From Stenotrophomonas sp. MYb238 (GTDB taxonomy: Bacteria; Pseudomonadota; Gammaproteobacteria; Xanthomonadales; Xanthomonadaceae), in the NCBI RefSeq assembly GCF_009496535.1, contig NZ_WIDL01000001.1, positions 62,001 to 126,000 of the forward strand: a DNA stretch of 64,000 nt, in the 5' to 3' direction. The position numbers and the translations under genes were made by a program. Each line of letters begins with the position of its first letter. Position 1 is the stretch's first letter. Positions 21,485 through 32,690 of the stretch are shown here, piece after piece. The notes beneath the pieces were generated by a model. It did no database searches and was not told where the DNA came from. It saw only the letters and a list, made by a program, of their open reading frames with translations.

Positions 21485-23308
21485 ATGGCCAGCAACGACA
21501 CACCCACCTCGTCCACCCGCCTGTCGCGCGCGGAGGTCCCGCCGGCGGACTACTGGCAGCGCTGGAGCGTGGAGAACGCGCCGCCGGCCGAAGCCGTGCG
21601 CGCGCACATCGCCCAGCCGGCCGCCGGCGCCACGGACGCGCCGGACGCGGGCCTGCCCGCCGCCGCCGAGGCGCCCTACCGGGTGCTGATCGTCGAGGAC
21701 GACCGCTCGCAGGCGCTGTTCGCGCAGAGCGTGCTGCATGGCGCGGGCATGCAGGCCATCGTGCAGATGGACGCCGAGGGCGTGCAGCAGGCTATCGCCG
21801 AACACCGCCCCGACCTGATCCTGATGGACCTGCACATGCCCGGGCTGGACGGCATGCGCCTGACCGCGCTGATCCGCCAGAACCCGCAGCAGCAGTTGCT
21901 GCCGATCGTGTTCCTGACCGGCGACCCCGATCCCGAACGCCAGTTCGAGGTGCTCGACAGCGGCGCCGACGACTTCCTGACCAAGCCCATCCGCCCGCGC
22001 CACCTGGTCGCGGCGGTGGCCAACCGCATCCGCCGGTCGCGCCAGCAGTCGCAGGGCGCGGCGGCCGGCCCGGCGCTGAACAACCCGGAGACCGGCCTGC
22101 CGACGCGGCACAACCTGATGCTGCAGCTGGACGCGGCGCTGGCCGCGTCCGAGCGCGGCGGCCTGATGTTCATCGAGATCGCCAGCGCGCTGGGCCTGCG
22201 CGAGCGCTACGGCTACGCCGCCTTCGAACGCCTGATGATGCAGGCCGGCCGGCGCCTGGCCGAGGCCGGACGCCCGCATCTGCTGGCGCGGCTGAACGAC
22301 AACAGCTTCCTGCTGCTGGCCCGCGGCCTGGACGAGGATGCGGTCGACGCCCTCGCCCGGTCCGTGCGCCAGGCGCTGTCCGCGCACCCGTTCCTGGTGC
22401 GCGAGGACGAATCGCTGCACCTGCGCTGCGCCATCGGCCATGCCCGCCTGTCGCAGGGGTTCGAGGACGCCGGCACCGCGCTGGAGGCAGTCGAGCGCAC
22501 AGCGCTGCAGGCGCGCCTGCTCACCGATGGCGTGGCCGCCTTCCAGTGCGACAACGACGCCGCGGCGCAGGAACACCTCGCGTTGCTGGAAGGCCATATC
22601 GAACTGGCCTACCAGCCGATCGTCGCCGTCGCCGGCAGCGACACCGCGCAGTACCAGGTCCTGCTGCGCCTGCGCCGCAACGACGGCACCCTGCTCTCCG
22701 CCGGCCAGGTGATCCCGGCGGCAGAGGCGGCCGGGCGCATCGGCGACCTGGACCAGCAGGTGCTCGACCACGCGCTCGGCCTGCTGCACCGCTACCAGCA
22801 CGCCGTGCCGCCGATGCGCCTGTTCGTATCGCAGTCGCTGCGCACCCTAGCCCGCGAGGCGTTCGCCGACTGGCTGCTCAAGGGAATCGCCGACCGGCAG
22901 ATCGCCGGCAGCGCGCTGGTGATCGACGTGCGCCTGGCCGACGCGCTGGTGCATGCGGTGACGCTGCAGCAGTTCTGCGAAAAGCTGATGCCGGCCGGCG
23001 TGCAGTTCTGTCTCAGTCAGTTCGAACCCGGCGACGAAGCCAACGCCCTGCTGACCCAGCTGCCGCTGGGCTTCGTGCGCATGGCCGGGCGTTTCGCCGG
23101 CAGCCACGGCAGCCAGGCGCTGCGCGACGAGCTGCGCGGCGTGATCGATGCCGCGCACCGCGCCGGCCTGCAGATCATCGGCCAGCAGATCGAGGATCCG
23201 CAGGCCGCCGCCGCGATGTGGATGAGCGGCGTGGATTTCATCCAGGGCAACGTCGTGCAGTCGGTGGGCAGCGAACTGGATTTCGATTTCCAGAACGCGG
23301 TGCTCTGA
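21485..23308 (+). CDS. Response regulator with degenerate GGDEF and EAL domains (FimX/Filp-like)
   Basis: The 607-residue protein has an N-terminal receiver domain (about 65-185) with phospho-acceptor D115 in LILMDLHMPGLDG and Lys in FLTKPIRP. A GGDEF-like region follows without a GGDEF motif (LARLNDNSFLLLARG). The C-terminal EAL-like region (from about 370) starts YQPIV, but the EAL triplet reads QVL, the DDFGTG loop reads QFEPGD, and AEGVE reads GQQIED. Neither making nor cutting c-di-GMP is expected; binding, or a scaffold role as in FimX, is possible. The kinase gene starts 1 base after its stop. Confidence 0.88.
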   Translation: MASNDTPTSSTRLSRAEVPPADYWQRWSVENAPPAEAVRAHIAQPAAGATDAPDAGLPAAAEAPYRVLIVEDDRSQALFAQSVLHGAGMQAIVQMDAEGVQQAIAEHRPDLILMDLHMPGLDGMRLTALIRQNPQQQLLPIVFLTGDPDPERQFEVLDSGADDFLTKPIRPRHLVAAVANRIRRSRQQSQGAAAGPALNNPETGLPTRHNLMLQLDAALAASERGGLMFIEIASALGLRERYGYAAFERLMMQAGRRLAEAGRPHLLARLNDNSFLLLARGLDEDAVDALARSVRQALSAHPFLVREDESLHLRCAIGHARLSQGFEDAGTALEAVERTALQARLLTDGVAAFQCDNDAAAQEHLALLEGHIELAYQPIVAVAGSDTAQYQVLLRLRRNDGTLLSAGQVIPAAEAAGRIGDLDQQVLDHALGLLHRYQHAVPPMRLFVSQSLRTLAREAFADWLLKGIADRQIAGSALVIDVRLADALVHAVTLQQFCEKLMPAGVQFCLSQFEPGDEANALLTQLPLGFVRMAGRFAGSHGSQALRDELRGVIDAAHRAGLQIIGQQIEDPQAAAAMWMSGVDFIQGNVVQSVGSELDFDFQNAVL

Positions 23309-23309
23309 C

Positions 23310-25604
<2,295 letters not shown>

Positions 25605-25812
25605 GCGGCGGCCTCGTGCCTTCGGTGGCGCGGAGATTCTCCGCGGACGCAGGTGATGTGCGTCAGATCCACGCGGCGCATGGGAGCGGCCAGACGGCGG
25701 CTACGGCCTGGATAGTGGCGGGCCGCCATTGCGGCGGCCATTTCGAACCGCCTATCCGATGTGGCCATGAACCGCTCGCGGCGCCGCATGCAGGCGCCGG
25801 AGCGTGGCGGAC

Positions 25813-26283
25813 TCAGTCGTCCAGCTTGGTCAGCAGGTAGTTCGGCTCGCCGATGCGTTCGATCAGGTCGAGCTGCGTTTCCAGCCAGTCGATGTGCTCT
25901 TCCTCGGAATCGAGGATCTTCACGAACAGCTCGCGGCTGACGTAGTCGCCAATGCTCTCCGCGTAGGCCACCGCCTCGCGCAGCACCGTCACCGCCGAGG
26001 TCTCCAGCGCCAGGTCGCAGCGCAGGATCTCGATCGGGCTCTCGCCGATGCGCAGCTTGCCCAGCGCCTGGAAGTTCGGCAGGCCCTCGAGGAACAGGAT
26101 GCGGTCGGACAAGGCGTCCGCATGCTTCATCTCGTCGATGGATTCCTTGTACTCGTGCTCGGCCAGTTCCTTCAGGCCCCAGTTCTTCAGCATCTTGGCG
26201 TGCAGGAAGTACTGGTTGATCGCGGTCAGCTCGTTGTAGAGCACCTTGTTGAGGAATTCGATGACCTTGGCGTCGCCTTTCAT
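25813..26283 (-). CDS. bfr: Bacterioferritin
   Basis: The 156-residue product has every ferroxidase ligand at standard numbers: E18, E51, H54, E94, E127 and H130, plus heme-binding M52. It forms a 24-subunit shell that stores iron. The ATG at 26283 fits the family start [12 protein letters not shown]. bfd lies upstream on the same strand with 285 bases between. The 208-bp gap on its 3' side and the 285-bp gap upstream show no gene. Confidence 0.97.
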   Translation of the reverse strand: MKGDAKVIEFLNKVLYNELTAINQYFLHAKMLKNWGLKELAEHEYKESIDEMKHADALSDRILFLEGLPNFQALGKLRIGESPIEILRCDLALETSAVTVLREAVAYAESIGDYVSRELFVKILDSEEEHIDWLETQLDLIERIGEPNYLLTKLDD

Positions 26284-26568
26284 GTGGATGCTCCTGCACG
26301 CGTTGAACGCGCGCACTTTACCGTCACGCGCAGCAGGATGAAGGAACGCGAATCGTACGCATTGATCCATGCATGCCTGCGCCGCGCTGCGTTCTCGGCA
26401 GAAGACGGATGATCGTTGCGACACCCTGCGATGCCTGCGGCATCGTCATCGCGGGAGAGAGGCAAACGAGCGTGGGACGACACATGAAGCCGCGACGGAA
26501 GATCGCGTGCGGGACGTGCGCCAACTTCAGGGCATTACGGAAGTGCGTGCGCCGGAACGCGAAGAAGC

Positions 26569-26778
26569 TCAGGCGACCTTCGCCAGTCCCAGCATGGGCA
26601 GCGGCAGGTCGCGCATGGCACGCGCCTTGGTCAGGAGTTCGCCCGCCATCTCCAGGCAGGAGCCGCAGCTGGAACCGCAGCCGGTACGCATCGTCAGCTC
26701 AGCCACCGAACTGACGCCGTTGTCGGCGGCTTCGCGGATCTGGTGATCGGTGACACCGTTGCAGATGCAGACGTACAC
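26569..26778 (-). CDS. bfd: Bacterioferritin-associated ferredoxin
   Basis: From a GTG at 26778 the product is 69 residues, the family's normal size, starting VYVCICNGVTD. The 2Fe-2S cysteines are C4 and C6 (CIC) and those of GCGSSCGSC further on. Bfd donates electrons to bacterioferritin to release stored iron. An open frame reaches a TTG at 26823, but that would add an odd tail and overlap the -10 box. The promoter is embedded in a Fur-like repeat, as expected for a gene induced by iron starvation. Confidence 0.92.
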   Translation of the reverse strand: MYVCICNGVTDHQIREAADNGVSSVAELTMRTGCGSSCGSCLEMAGELLTKARAMRDLPLPMLGLAKVA

Positions 26779-26816
26779 GGGGCGTTTGGCAGGGCAGGCC
26801 GGAGCGGCCGGAAACC

Positions 26817-26867
26817 ATTCCAACGGAAACGAGAACGATTGTCAATCAAAAGGATGAATCGTTCTCG
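26817..26867 (-). promoter_or_regulatory. bfd promoter inside a Fur-like inverted repeat
   Basis: On the minus strand TTGACA (26840-26845) and TGGAAT (26817-26822) are 17 bases apart, a good promoter for bfd. An inverted repeat, CGAGAACGATT (26830-26840) and AATCGTTCTCG (26857-26867), covers the -35 side. GAGAACGATTGTCAAT matches a Fur-type GAGAATGATTATCATT at 13 of 16 positions. Repression by Fur-iron is the natural reading. Confidence 0.7.
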
Positions 26868-26879
26868 ATCAGTCCGCCG

Positions 26880-27500
26880 TCAGGCCGTCGGCCCCTCGCC
26901 CTGCACCTTCTTCGGCCAGTAGCCGCGCTTGCGTGGGCGCTTACGCGGACGGTCATGGCCCGCCGCGTGACCCGGCATCCAGGCTTCCTGCGCGCTCTTG
27001 GGCATGGCCGTGACACCCTGGCCGGCGATCCCGCGCGCCAGCGGCGCAAGGTGCCGCAGGGCCCGTGCATAGACGCCGCGCTTGAACATGACCACGTGTT
27101 CGACCGGGTACCAGAAATCCACCCATCGCCAATGGTCGAACTCGGGCGCCTCGGTATGGTCCAGGCACACATGCGCCTCGTCGCCGGTCAGCCGCAACAG
27201 GAACCACACCTGCTTCTGGCCGATGCAGATCTGCTTCTCGGTACGGCGGATGGCGCGGCTGGGCAGCCGATAGCGAAGCCAGCCCGGGGTCGCCCCCAGC
27301 ACTTCGACGTGTTCAGGCAGCAGGCCGGTTTCTTCCTGCAACTCGCGATACATGGCCTCGACAGGCGTCTCGTCGGAATTCATGCCGCCCTGCGGAAACT
27401 GCCAGCCATCCCGGCGCACGCGTCGTGCCCAGAACACCTGCCCGTCTTCCCGCATCAGCACGATGCCGACGTTCGGTCGATAGCCGTCCGGATCGATCAC
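26880..27500 (-). CDS. rppH: RNA pyrophosphohydrolase
   Basis: A 206-residue Nudix enzyme beginning at GTG 27500 ([15 protein letters not shown]), with AGGAG 9 bases upstream. The Nudix box is [20 protein letters not shown] (residues 38-57), and GWQFPQGG matches RppH. RppH removes pyrophosphate from mRNA 5' ends and triggers decay. The C-terminal tail of about 45 residues is basic ([15 protein letters not shown]) and longer than in E. coli, a likely RNA-binding extension. Confidence 0.95.
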   Translation of the reverse strand: MIDPDGYRPNVGIVLMREDGQVFWARRVRRDGWQFPQGGMNSDETPVEAMYRELQEETGLLPEHVEVLGATPGWLRYRLPSRAIRRTEKQICIGQKQVWFLLRLTGDEAHVCLDHTEAPEFDHWRWVDFWYPVEHVVMFKRGVYARALRHLAPLARGIAGQGVTAMPKSAQEAWMPGHAAGHDRPRKRPRKRGYWPKKVQGEGPTA

Positions 27501-27576
27501 GATGCGGACTCCTAAAGTTCTACTGGTCCGGACTCTGCCATGGCCGCCGCAATGCCACAAGCGCGGAAAAAAATAG

Positions 27577-27605
27577 TTGACAGAAACACCAGGGATACCC
27601 AGAAT
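27577..27605 (+). promoter_or_regulatory. Promoter of the tRNA-Met/tRNA-Gln unit
   Basis: TTGACA (27577-27582) and CAGAAT (27600-27605) are separated by 17 bases, with a GGGCTCCCT-like GC-rich start region after it. The tRNA-Met begins 14 bases beyond the -10. A run of seven A bases just before the -35 may act as an UP-like element. Confidence 0.75.
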
Positions 27606-27619
27606 TGCGGGCTCCCTGA

Positions 27620-27696
27620 GGCTATGTAGCTCAGCCGGTTAGAGCACAGCACTCATAATGCTGGGGTCGGTGGTTCGAGTCCACCCATAGCCACCA
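27620..27696 (+). tRNA. tRNA-Met (CAT), elongator type
   Basis: The acceptor arms GGCTATG and CATAGCC pair perfectly. The anticodon stem CAGCA/TGCTG closes the loop CTCATAA with anticodon CAT. The T-loop is GTTCGAGTC, and CCA is encoded. A paired 1-72 end marks it as elongator rather than initiator, and the body resembles E. coli metT; tRNA-Ile2 is less likely. Confidence 0.95.
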
Positions 27697-27727
27697 AGGG
27701 ATACGGAGCCCGGCTCCCGACAACCAC

Positions 27728-27802
27728 AGCCCCGTCGCCAAGCGGTAAGGCATCTGACTCTGACTCAGACATTCGGAGGTTCGAATCCTTCCGGGGCTGC
27801 CA
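27728..27802 (+). tRNA. tRNA-Gln (CTG), first copy
   Basis: The acceptor arms AGCCCCG/CGGGGCT pair, and the anticodon stem TCTGA/TCAGA holds the loop CTCTGAC with anticodon CTG. CCA is encoded. It lies 31 bases after tRNA-Met, so the two share a transcript that ends at the terminator at 27809. Confidence 0.95.
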
Positions 27803-27808
27803 GACACC

Positions 27809-27842
27809 AAAGGACCAGATCGAAAGATCTGGTCCTTTTTTT
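27809..27842 (+). terminator. Intrinsic terminator after first tRNA-Gln
   Basis: A 13-bp stem (27809-27821 with 27826-27838) with a GAAA loop runs into a T-tract to 27842. It is a strong rho-independent terminator. Confidence 0.92.
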
Positions 27843-27890
27843 GATGAAGCACACCGCTACCCGGGGAATATGGCCTCCATCGCCGAGGCG

Positions 27891-27899
27891 TGCGATAAT
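27891..27899 (+). promoter_or_regulatory. Extended -10 promoter of second tRNA-Gln
   Basis: TGCGATAAT is an extended -10 (TG-n-GATAAT) 12 bases before the second tRNA-Gln. As a terminator separates the two tRNA-Gln genes, the second needs its own promoter. Confidence 0.6.
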
Positions 27900-27911
27900 C
27901 CACCCCTGCCT

Positions 27912-27986
27912 AGCCCCGTCGCCAAGCGGTAAGGCACCTGACTCTGACTCAGGCATTCGGAGGTTCGAATCCTTCCGGGGCTGCCA
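27912..27986 (+). tRNA. tRNA-Gln (CTG), second copy
   Basis: It is identical to the first copy except for a compensated pair in the anticodon stem, CCTGA/TCAGG in place of TCTGA/TCAGA. CCA is encoded. The sequence match continues into the terminator that follows, so the unit tRNA plus terminator was duplicated. Confidence 0.95.
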
Positions 27987-27991
27987 AACAC

Positions 27992-28026
27992 GAAAGGCCT
28001 GATCAAAAGATCAGGCCTTTCTTTTT
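27992..28026 (+). terminator. Intrinsic terminator after second tRNA-Gln
   Basis: A 13-bp stem (27992-28004 with 28009-28021) with an AAAA loop is followed by TTTTT. It is homologous to the terminator of the first copy. Confidence 0.92.
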
Positions 28027-28129
28027 GTTCCCGCCTCCATGGCGCGGCCGGGCAAGCCATCGAAATGCCTCCGGCGACGAGCAGATCTTCCTGGCGACAT
28101 CCGGCACACGAAACACCGACCCTGGAACG

Positions 28130-28159
28130 ACAAAAGCCCGGCCGAAGCCGGGCTTTTGT
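28130..28159 (-). terminator. Terminator of the rplM-rpsI operon
   Basis: A 13-bp stem (28130-28142 with 28147-28159) closes with a CGAA/TTCG loop. Read leftwards it follows the rpsI stop by 44 bases and carries TTTT in the arm. Confidence 0.8.
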
Positions 28160-28203
28160 TCTCCCAGCGGACTCCCGAAAGAGTCCACGCCAGGCGCGAT
28201 GGA

Positions 28204-28596
28204 TCAGCGCTTGGAGAACTGGGTGGCGCGGCGGGCCTTGTGCAGGCCGACCTTCTTGCGCTCGACTTCGCGGGCGTCGCGGGTCATGAAGCCGGCCTTG
28301 CGCAGCTCGGACTTCAGGCCTTCGTCGTACTCGACCAGGGCGCGGGCGATGCCCAGGCGGATCGCACCGGCCTGGCCGGTGGTGCCGCCGCCGGTGGCGG
28401 TGACGATGACGTCGAAGCTTTCGGTGTTCTTGGTCAGCTCGAGCGGCTGGCGCACGATCATGCGCGCGGTCTCACGGCCGAAGAACTCGTCCAGCGGACG
28501 GCCGTTGACGGTGATGTTGCCCGAACCCTTGCGCAGGAACACGCGGGCGGTGGAGGACTTGCGGCGGCCAGTGCCGTAGTTTTGCGTGATAGCCAT
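28204..28596 (-). CDS. rpsI: 30S ribosomal protein S9
   Basis: A 130-residue S9 starting [20 protein letters not shown] and ending with the conserved [11 protein letters not shown] tail that reaches the P-site t[23 protein letters not shown] is typical. It lies 2 bases after rplM in the usual rplM-rpsI pair and is followed by a strong terminator. Confidence 0.98.
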   Translation of the reverse strand: MAITQNYGTGRRKSSTARVFLRKGSGNITVNGRPLDEFFGRETARMIVRQPLELTKNTESFDVIVTATGGGTTGQAGAIRLGIARALVEYDEGLKSELRKAGFMTRDAREVERKKVGLHKARRATQFSKR

Positions 28597-28598
28597 GA

Positions 28599-29027
<429 letters not shown>

Positions 29028-29218
29028 GAAAGAACTCAGGTTAGGTCGGGCTCATTGCGGCGATGCGCTGCCGGAACTCTGCCACGCGTTGTGAAGGTGA
29101 AACACAAGAGGCGGGATTGTACCGGCCGCGGCCGCCCCGCGCAACCTGCCGCCCGCCCGGCCTTGGCAGCCCCCGGGACAGCGGCGAGAATCCGGCTACC
29201 CCACCCCGCCTGGACGCC

Positions 29219-29863
29219 ATGATCACCGACTGCGCCTTCACGCCCCTGGACCGCCTGCTGACCGAGGCACAGCGCGCCCTGGATACGGTCTTCGGCAATC
29301 CGCCCGCCAGCCGTCCGAATCCGGCCGGCGACACGCCGGACGTCGTGCTTGAAACCGACGAACGACGCCATGCCGCGGGCCTGATGCGCATCAACCATGT
29401 CGGCGAGGTCTGCGCACAGGGGCTGTATTTCGGCCAGGCGGCCGTCGCCCGCGACCCGTCCACCCGCGCGCACCTGCTGGAGGCGGCCCAGGAGGAGACC
29501 GACCACCTGAGCTGGTGCGCGGACCGCCTGCGCGAACTGGACAGCCGCCCTAGCCTGTTCAACCCGCTGTGGTACGCCGGCAGCTATGCCATCGGCACGC
29601 TCGCCGGCCTGCGCGGCGACGGCTGGAACCTGGGTTTCGTGGTCGAGACCGAACGCCAGGTCGAGGCCCACCTGGACGAGCACCTGGAGACCCTGCCGCC
29701 CGCCGACCAGCGCAGCCGGGAGATCCTCAAGGTCATGAAGATCGACGAGGCGCGCCATGCCGACCATGCCGAACACGCCGGCGCGCGCATCCTGCCGCCG
29801 CCGATCCCGGCAGTGATGGCCTTGGCCTCCAAGGCCATGAAAACCATCGCCTACCGGCTCTGA
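29219..29863 (+). CDS. coq7: 2-octaprenyl-3-methyl-6-methoxy-1,4-benzoquinol hydroxylase (Coq7 type)
   Basis: The 214-residue protein is a di-iron hydroxylase of ubiquinone synthesis. Two ExxH-containing halves are seen: [14 protein letters not shown] with EETDHLSWC, and [14 protein letters not shown] with [16 protein letters not shown]. It catalyses the last ring hydroxylation. The ATG at 29219 gives [11 protein letters not shown]. The last 12 coding bases form the start of a tandem intergenic array that runs to the end of sugE. Confidence 0.95.
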   Translation: MITDCAFTPLDRLLTEAQRALDTVFGNPPASRPNPAGDTPDVVLETDERRHAAGLMRINHVGEVCAQGLYFGQAAVARDPSTRAHLLEAAQEETDHLSWCADRLRELDSRPSLFNPLWYAGSYAIGTLAGLRGDGWNLGFVVETERQVEAHLDEHLETLPPADQRSREILKVMKIDEARHADHAEHAGARILPPPIPAVMALASKAMKTIAYRL

Positions 29864-30537
29864 CGCCTCTCCCTGCTCCTCCTCCAGCCTCTGGAGCAGA
29901 GCCCCATTTGTTAAGGGGGTGCGGCGACAGCCGCGGGGATAGGCAGACCTGGAGTCGGGGCCCAAGGCTTGTGCAGCAAACCCTGAGGGTCCTGACCACG
30001 ACGCGGACAGGACTACGCCTACCGGCTCTGACACGCTCTCCCTACTCCTACCTCCAGCCCCCCTCTGGAGCAGAGCACCCTTTATCAAGGGCGCGCACCG
30101 AAGGCACGGGGGATGGGCAGACCTGAAGTCGGAGCCCAAGGTTTACGCAGCAAATCCTGAGGGGCTTGGCCACGACGCGGACAGGACTACGCCTACCCGC
30201 TCTGACACGCTCTCCCTACTCCTGCTCCAGCGCCCCCTCTGGAGCAGAGCGCCCTTTATCAAGGGCGCGCACCGAAGACGCGGGGACGGGCAGACCCGAA
30301 GGCGGGGCCCAAGGTTTGTGCAGCAAACCCTGAGGGTCCTGGTCGCGATGCGGACAGGACTACGCCTAGCGGCTCTGATGCCACCCCCTGCTCCTCCTCC
30401 AGATCCTGCTGGAGCAGAGCCCCCTTCTGTTAAGGGGGCGCGGCGACAGCCGCGGGGATAGGCAGCTCCGGAGTGGGGCCCAAGGTTTGCAACGCAAACC
30501 TTGGGGGTCTTGGCCGCGACGCGGCCAGGACTACGCC
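29851..30537. repeat. Four-copy tandem intergenic repeat between coq7 and sugE
   Basis: The run TACCGGCTCTGA of the coq7 end recurs at 30020, 30194 and 30367, and CTACGCC of the sugE end occurs at 30013, 30187, 30360 and 30531. This gives four diverged units of about 169-174 bp that fill the whole 667-bp gap. Each unit holds a CTCCAG...CTGGAG palindrome, a CCCC-TTxxTxAAGGG hairpin and a GGTTTGxxCAGCAAACC-type hairpin. No gene is visible inside. Each copy ends where a copy of the sugE end meets a copy of the coq7 end. Confidence 0.9.
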
Positions 30538-30845
30538 ACCACCTTCAACCCGATCACGCCGGACACGATCAGGCCGATGCACAGCAGCCGCGGCCACGAG
30601 GCGCTGTCGCCGAACAGCACGATGCCCAGCGCCGCGGCGCCGACCGCGCCGATCCCGGTCCAGATCGCGTAGCCGGTGCCGATCGGGATCGACTTCAGCG
30701 ACTGCGACAGGCACCAGAAGCTGACCACCATCGCCGCCAGCGTGCCCACGCCGGGCCACAGGCGGGTCCAGCCTTCGGTGTACTTCAGGCCGATCGCCCA
30801 GACGACTTCGAACAGACCGGCTACCAGCAGATAGATCCAGGCCAT
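30531..30845 (-). CDS. sugE: SMR-family guanidinium exporter SugE/Gdx
   Basis: A 104-residue four-helix protein of the small multidrug resistance family, starting [20 protein letters not shown]. The membrane Glu in LFEVVW is the coupling residue, and [12 protein letters not shown] is the SugE-specific stretch. Gdx/SugE exports guanidinium in exchange for protons. AAGGAG lies 7 bases before the ATG at 30845. The leader holds a guanidine-II type riboswitch and a terminator, which fits the substrate. Confidence 0.95.
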   Translation of the reverse strand: MAWIYLLVAGLFEVVWAIGLKYTEGWTRLWPGVGTLAAMVVSFWCLSQSLKSIPIGTGYAIWTGIGAVGAAALGIVLFGDSASWPRLLCIGLIVSGVIGLKVVA

Positions 30846-30869
30846 GGCATTGCTCCTTGGTTTCGGGAC

Positions 30870-30953
30870 AAAAAAGAAGCGGCCCGGTGCTTTCGCACCG
30901 GGCCGCCGTCGGCTGTGGTCCATGGATCGCGCCATGGGGCGGGCCGTCCCGCC
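30870..30953 (-). promoter_or_regulatory. Guanidine-II (mini-ykkC) riboswitch with terminator
   Basis: In the leader RNA of sugE, hairpin P1 is GGCGGG-ACGG-CCCGCC (30938-30953) and, after a 24-nt linker, P2 is GCCG-ACGG-CGGC (30902-30913). Two stems with ACGR loops joined by a 7-40 nt linker define mini-ykkC, which binds guanidine. A 12-bp terminator stem (30879-30890 with 30895-30906) with a GAAA loop and a UUCUUUUUU tail follows. Its first five bases are part of P2, so ligand-held P2 would weaken the terminator and let sugE be read. Confidence 0.82.
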
Positions 30954-31006
30954 GTGTGTTTCAGGGGTGCGAGGCTAGCAACCGGCACCCGAACCGCATG
31001 TAACCG

Positions 31007-31801
31007 TCACTCGGCCAGGTTGCGGCCGTGGAACAGCTCCTCGATCTCGCGGCGCAGCAGCGCCTCGATCTTCATGCGCTCCTTGAACGACAGGTTCTTG
31101 GCCTTCTCTTCGAACAGGTACTGGTCCAGGTCGAAGTCCTTCAGGTGCATCTTCGTGTGGAAGATGTTTTCCTGGTAGACGTTGACGTCGAACATCTCGT
31201 AGCGCGACTTGATGTTCTTGGCCAGGAAGTTCTGGATCGAGTTGATCTTGTGGTCGATGAAGTGCTTCTTGCCCTTCACGTCGCGGGTGAAGCCACGGAC
31301 GCGGTAGTCCATGATCACGATGTCCGACTCGAGGCTCTCGATCAGGTAGTTCAACGCCTTCAGCGGCGAGATCACGCCGCAGGTGGCGACGTCGATATCG
31401 GCGCGGAAGGTGGCGATGCCTTCCTGCGGATGGGTCTCGGGGTAGGTGTGGACGGTGATGTGGCTCTTGTCCATGTGCGCGACCACGGCGTCGGAGATCA
31501 GCTCCTTGCCGGCGGCCTTCTTGTCGATCACCGGTTCCTCGGAGATGAGGATGGTCACCGACGCGCCCTGCGGATCGTAGTCCTGGCGGGCGATGTTCAG
31601 GATGTTGGCGCCGATGATCTCGGCCACATCGGTGAGGATCTGCGTGAGTCGATCGGCGTTGTATTCCTCGTCGATGTACTCGATGTAACGCTGGCGCTCC
31701 TCTTCGGTACGCGCATAGCAGACGTCATAGATGTTGAAGCTCAGCGCCTTGGTGAGGTTGTTGAAACCCTGCAACCTCAGGCGAGGCAACGGCTTGACCA
31801 C
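31007..31801 (-). CDS. speD: S-adenosylmethionine decarboxylase proenzyme
   Basis: The 264-residue protein starts at GTG 31801 ([12 protein letters not shown]), which matches relatives in length, with AGGA upstream. The self-cleavage site giving the pyruvoyl group is K112/S113 in [13 protein letters not shown]. SpeD supplies aminopropyl groups for spermidine. It belongs to the E. coli-type long form. It is divergent from clp, an arrangement seen across Xanthomonadaceae; the 141-bp gap carries both promoters. Confidence 0.97.
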   Translation of the reverse strand: MVKPLPRLRLQGFNNLTKALSFNIYDVCYARTEEERQRYIEYIDEEYNADRLTQILTDVAEIIGANILNIARQDYDPQGASVTILISEEPVIDKKAAGKELISDAVVAHMDKSHITVHTYPETHPQEGIATFRADIDVATCGVISPLKALNYLIESLESDIVIMDYRVRGFTRDVKGKKHFIDHKINSIQNFLAKNIKSRYEMFDVNVYQENIFHTKMHLKDFDLDQYLFEEKAKNLSFKERMKIEALLRREIEELFHGRNLAE

Positions 31802-31942
31802 GGCGGTCGGTCCTGTGAATGGTGGGAAAGGGGGCAATTATGGGGCAAACTGCCCCCCGGCGAAACGTGCGTGTCAATCCGGGTTTGCCCCTGCGGGCCG
31901 GCCTCGCTAAGCTTGCCCGTCAAGCAGGTTCATCATCTGTAC

Positions 31943-32644
31943 ATGAATGTCATCATGACCCCAGGGAACACCCAATCCGTGTCCAACGTGCGTCTCGCTT
32001 CCAGCCCGCTGGCCCTGGACATCGCCACCATCGACCGCTTCCTGGCCCACAGCCACCGCCGTCGCTACCCCACGCGGACCGACGTGTTCCGCCCGGGCGA
32101 CCCGGCCGGCACCATGTATTACGTGATCAGCGGCTCGGTCAGCATCATCGCCGAGGAGGAGGAGGACCGCGAGCTGGTGCTGGGGTACTTCGGCGCCGGC
32201 GAATTCGTCGGCGAGATGGGCCTGTTCATCGAATCGGACAAGCGCGAGGTCATCCTGCGCACCCGTACGCCCTGCGAACTGGCCGAGATCAGCTACGAGC
32301 GCCTGCACCAGCTGTTCCTGGGGCCGCTGTCGACCGACGCGCCGCGGCTGCTGTACGCGATCGGCTCGCAGATCTCGCGGCGCCTGCTGCACACCAGCCG
32401 CAAGGCCAGCCGCCTGGCGTTCCTGGACGTGACCGACCGCATCGTGCGCACCCTGCACGACCTGGCCCGCGAGCCGGAGTCGATGAGCCACCCGCAGGGC
32501 ACCCAGCTGCGCGTGTCGCGGCAGGAGATCGCCCGTCTGGTCGGCTGCTCGCGCGAGATGGCCGGACGCGTGCTCAAGAAGCTGCAGGCCGATGGCATCC
32601 TGCACGCGCGCGGCAAGACGATCGTGCTGTACGGGACGCGCTGA
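31943..32644 (+). CDS. clp: CRP-like regulator Clp
   Basis: The 233-residue product has an N-terminal cyclic-nucleotide domain (RPGDPAGTMYYVISGSVSII, GEFVGEMGLF) and a C-terminal winged helix (VSRQEIARLVGCSREMAGRV). This is close to Clp of Xanthomonas, a global virulence and enzyme regulator that c-di-GMP releases from DNA. An ATG at 31955 (MTPGNTQ) is an equally good start and gives 229 residues, nearer the usual 230. A 9-bp hairpin overlaps the stop. Confidence 0.95.
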   Translation: MNVIMTPGNTQSVSNVRLASSPLALDIATIDRFLAHSHRRRYPTRTDVFRPGDPAGTMYYVISGSVSIIAEEEEDRELVLGYFGAGEFVGEMGLFIESDKREVILRTRTPCELAEISYERLHQLFLGPLSTDAPRLLYAIGSQISRRLLHTSRKASRLAFLDVTDRIVRTLHDLAREPESMSHPQGTQLRVSRQEIARLVGCSREMAGRVLKKLQADGILHARGKTIVLYGTR

Positions 32645-32690
32645 AAGCGCGCATACGCGCTTTCAACCCCAAAGTCTGCAAAGCAGACTT
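32643..32690 (+). terminator. Hairpins at the clp 3' end
   Basis: GAAAGCGCG/CGCGCTTTC (32643-32664) includes part of the stop codon, and AAGTCTGC/GCAGACTT (32672-32690) follows. T-runs are absent, so simple intrinsic termination is doubtful. The second hairpin and a CCCCCTTTxxxAAAGGGGG motif after it recall parts of the coq7-sugE array. Confidence 0.4.

Noticed and set aside
26373-26714. Small Cys-containing plus-strand frame between bfr and bfd
   Set aside because: CDACG and CGTC spacing looked zinc-like, but there is no ribosome site and the second half is antisense to bfd.
30860-30985. Guanidine-I (ykkC) riboswitch ahead of sugE
   Set aside because: ACACGGCGGGA is suggestive, but the conserved CTAGGGTTCCG and CTGGTCCGAGAG blocks are absent; the two ACGG hairpins fit guanidine-II better.
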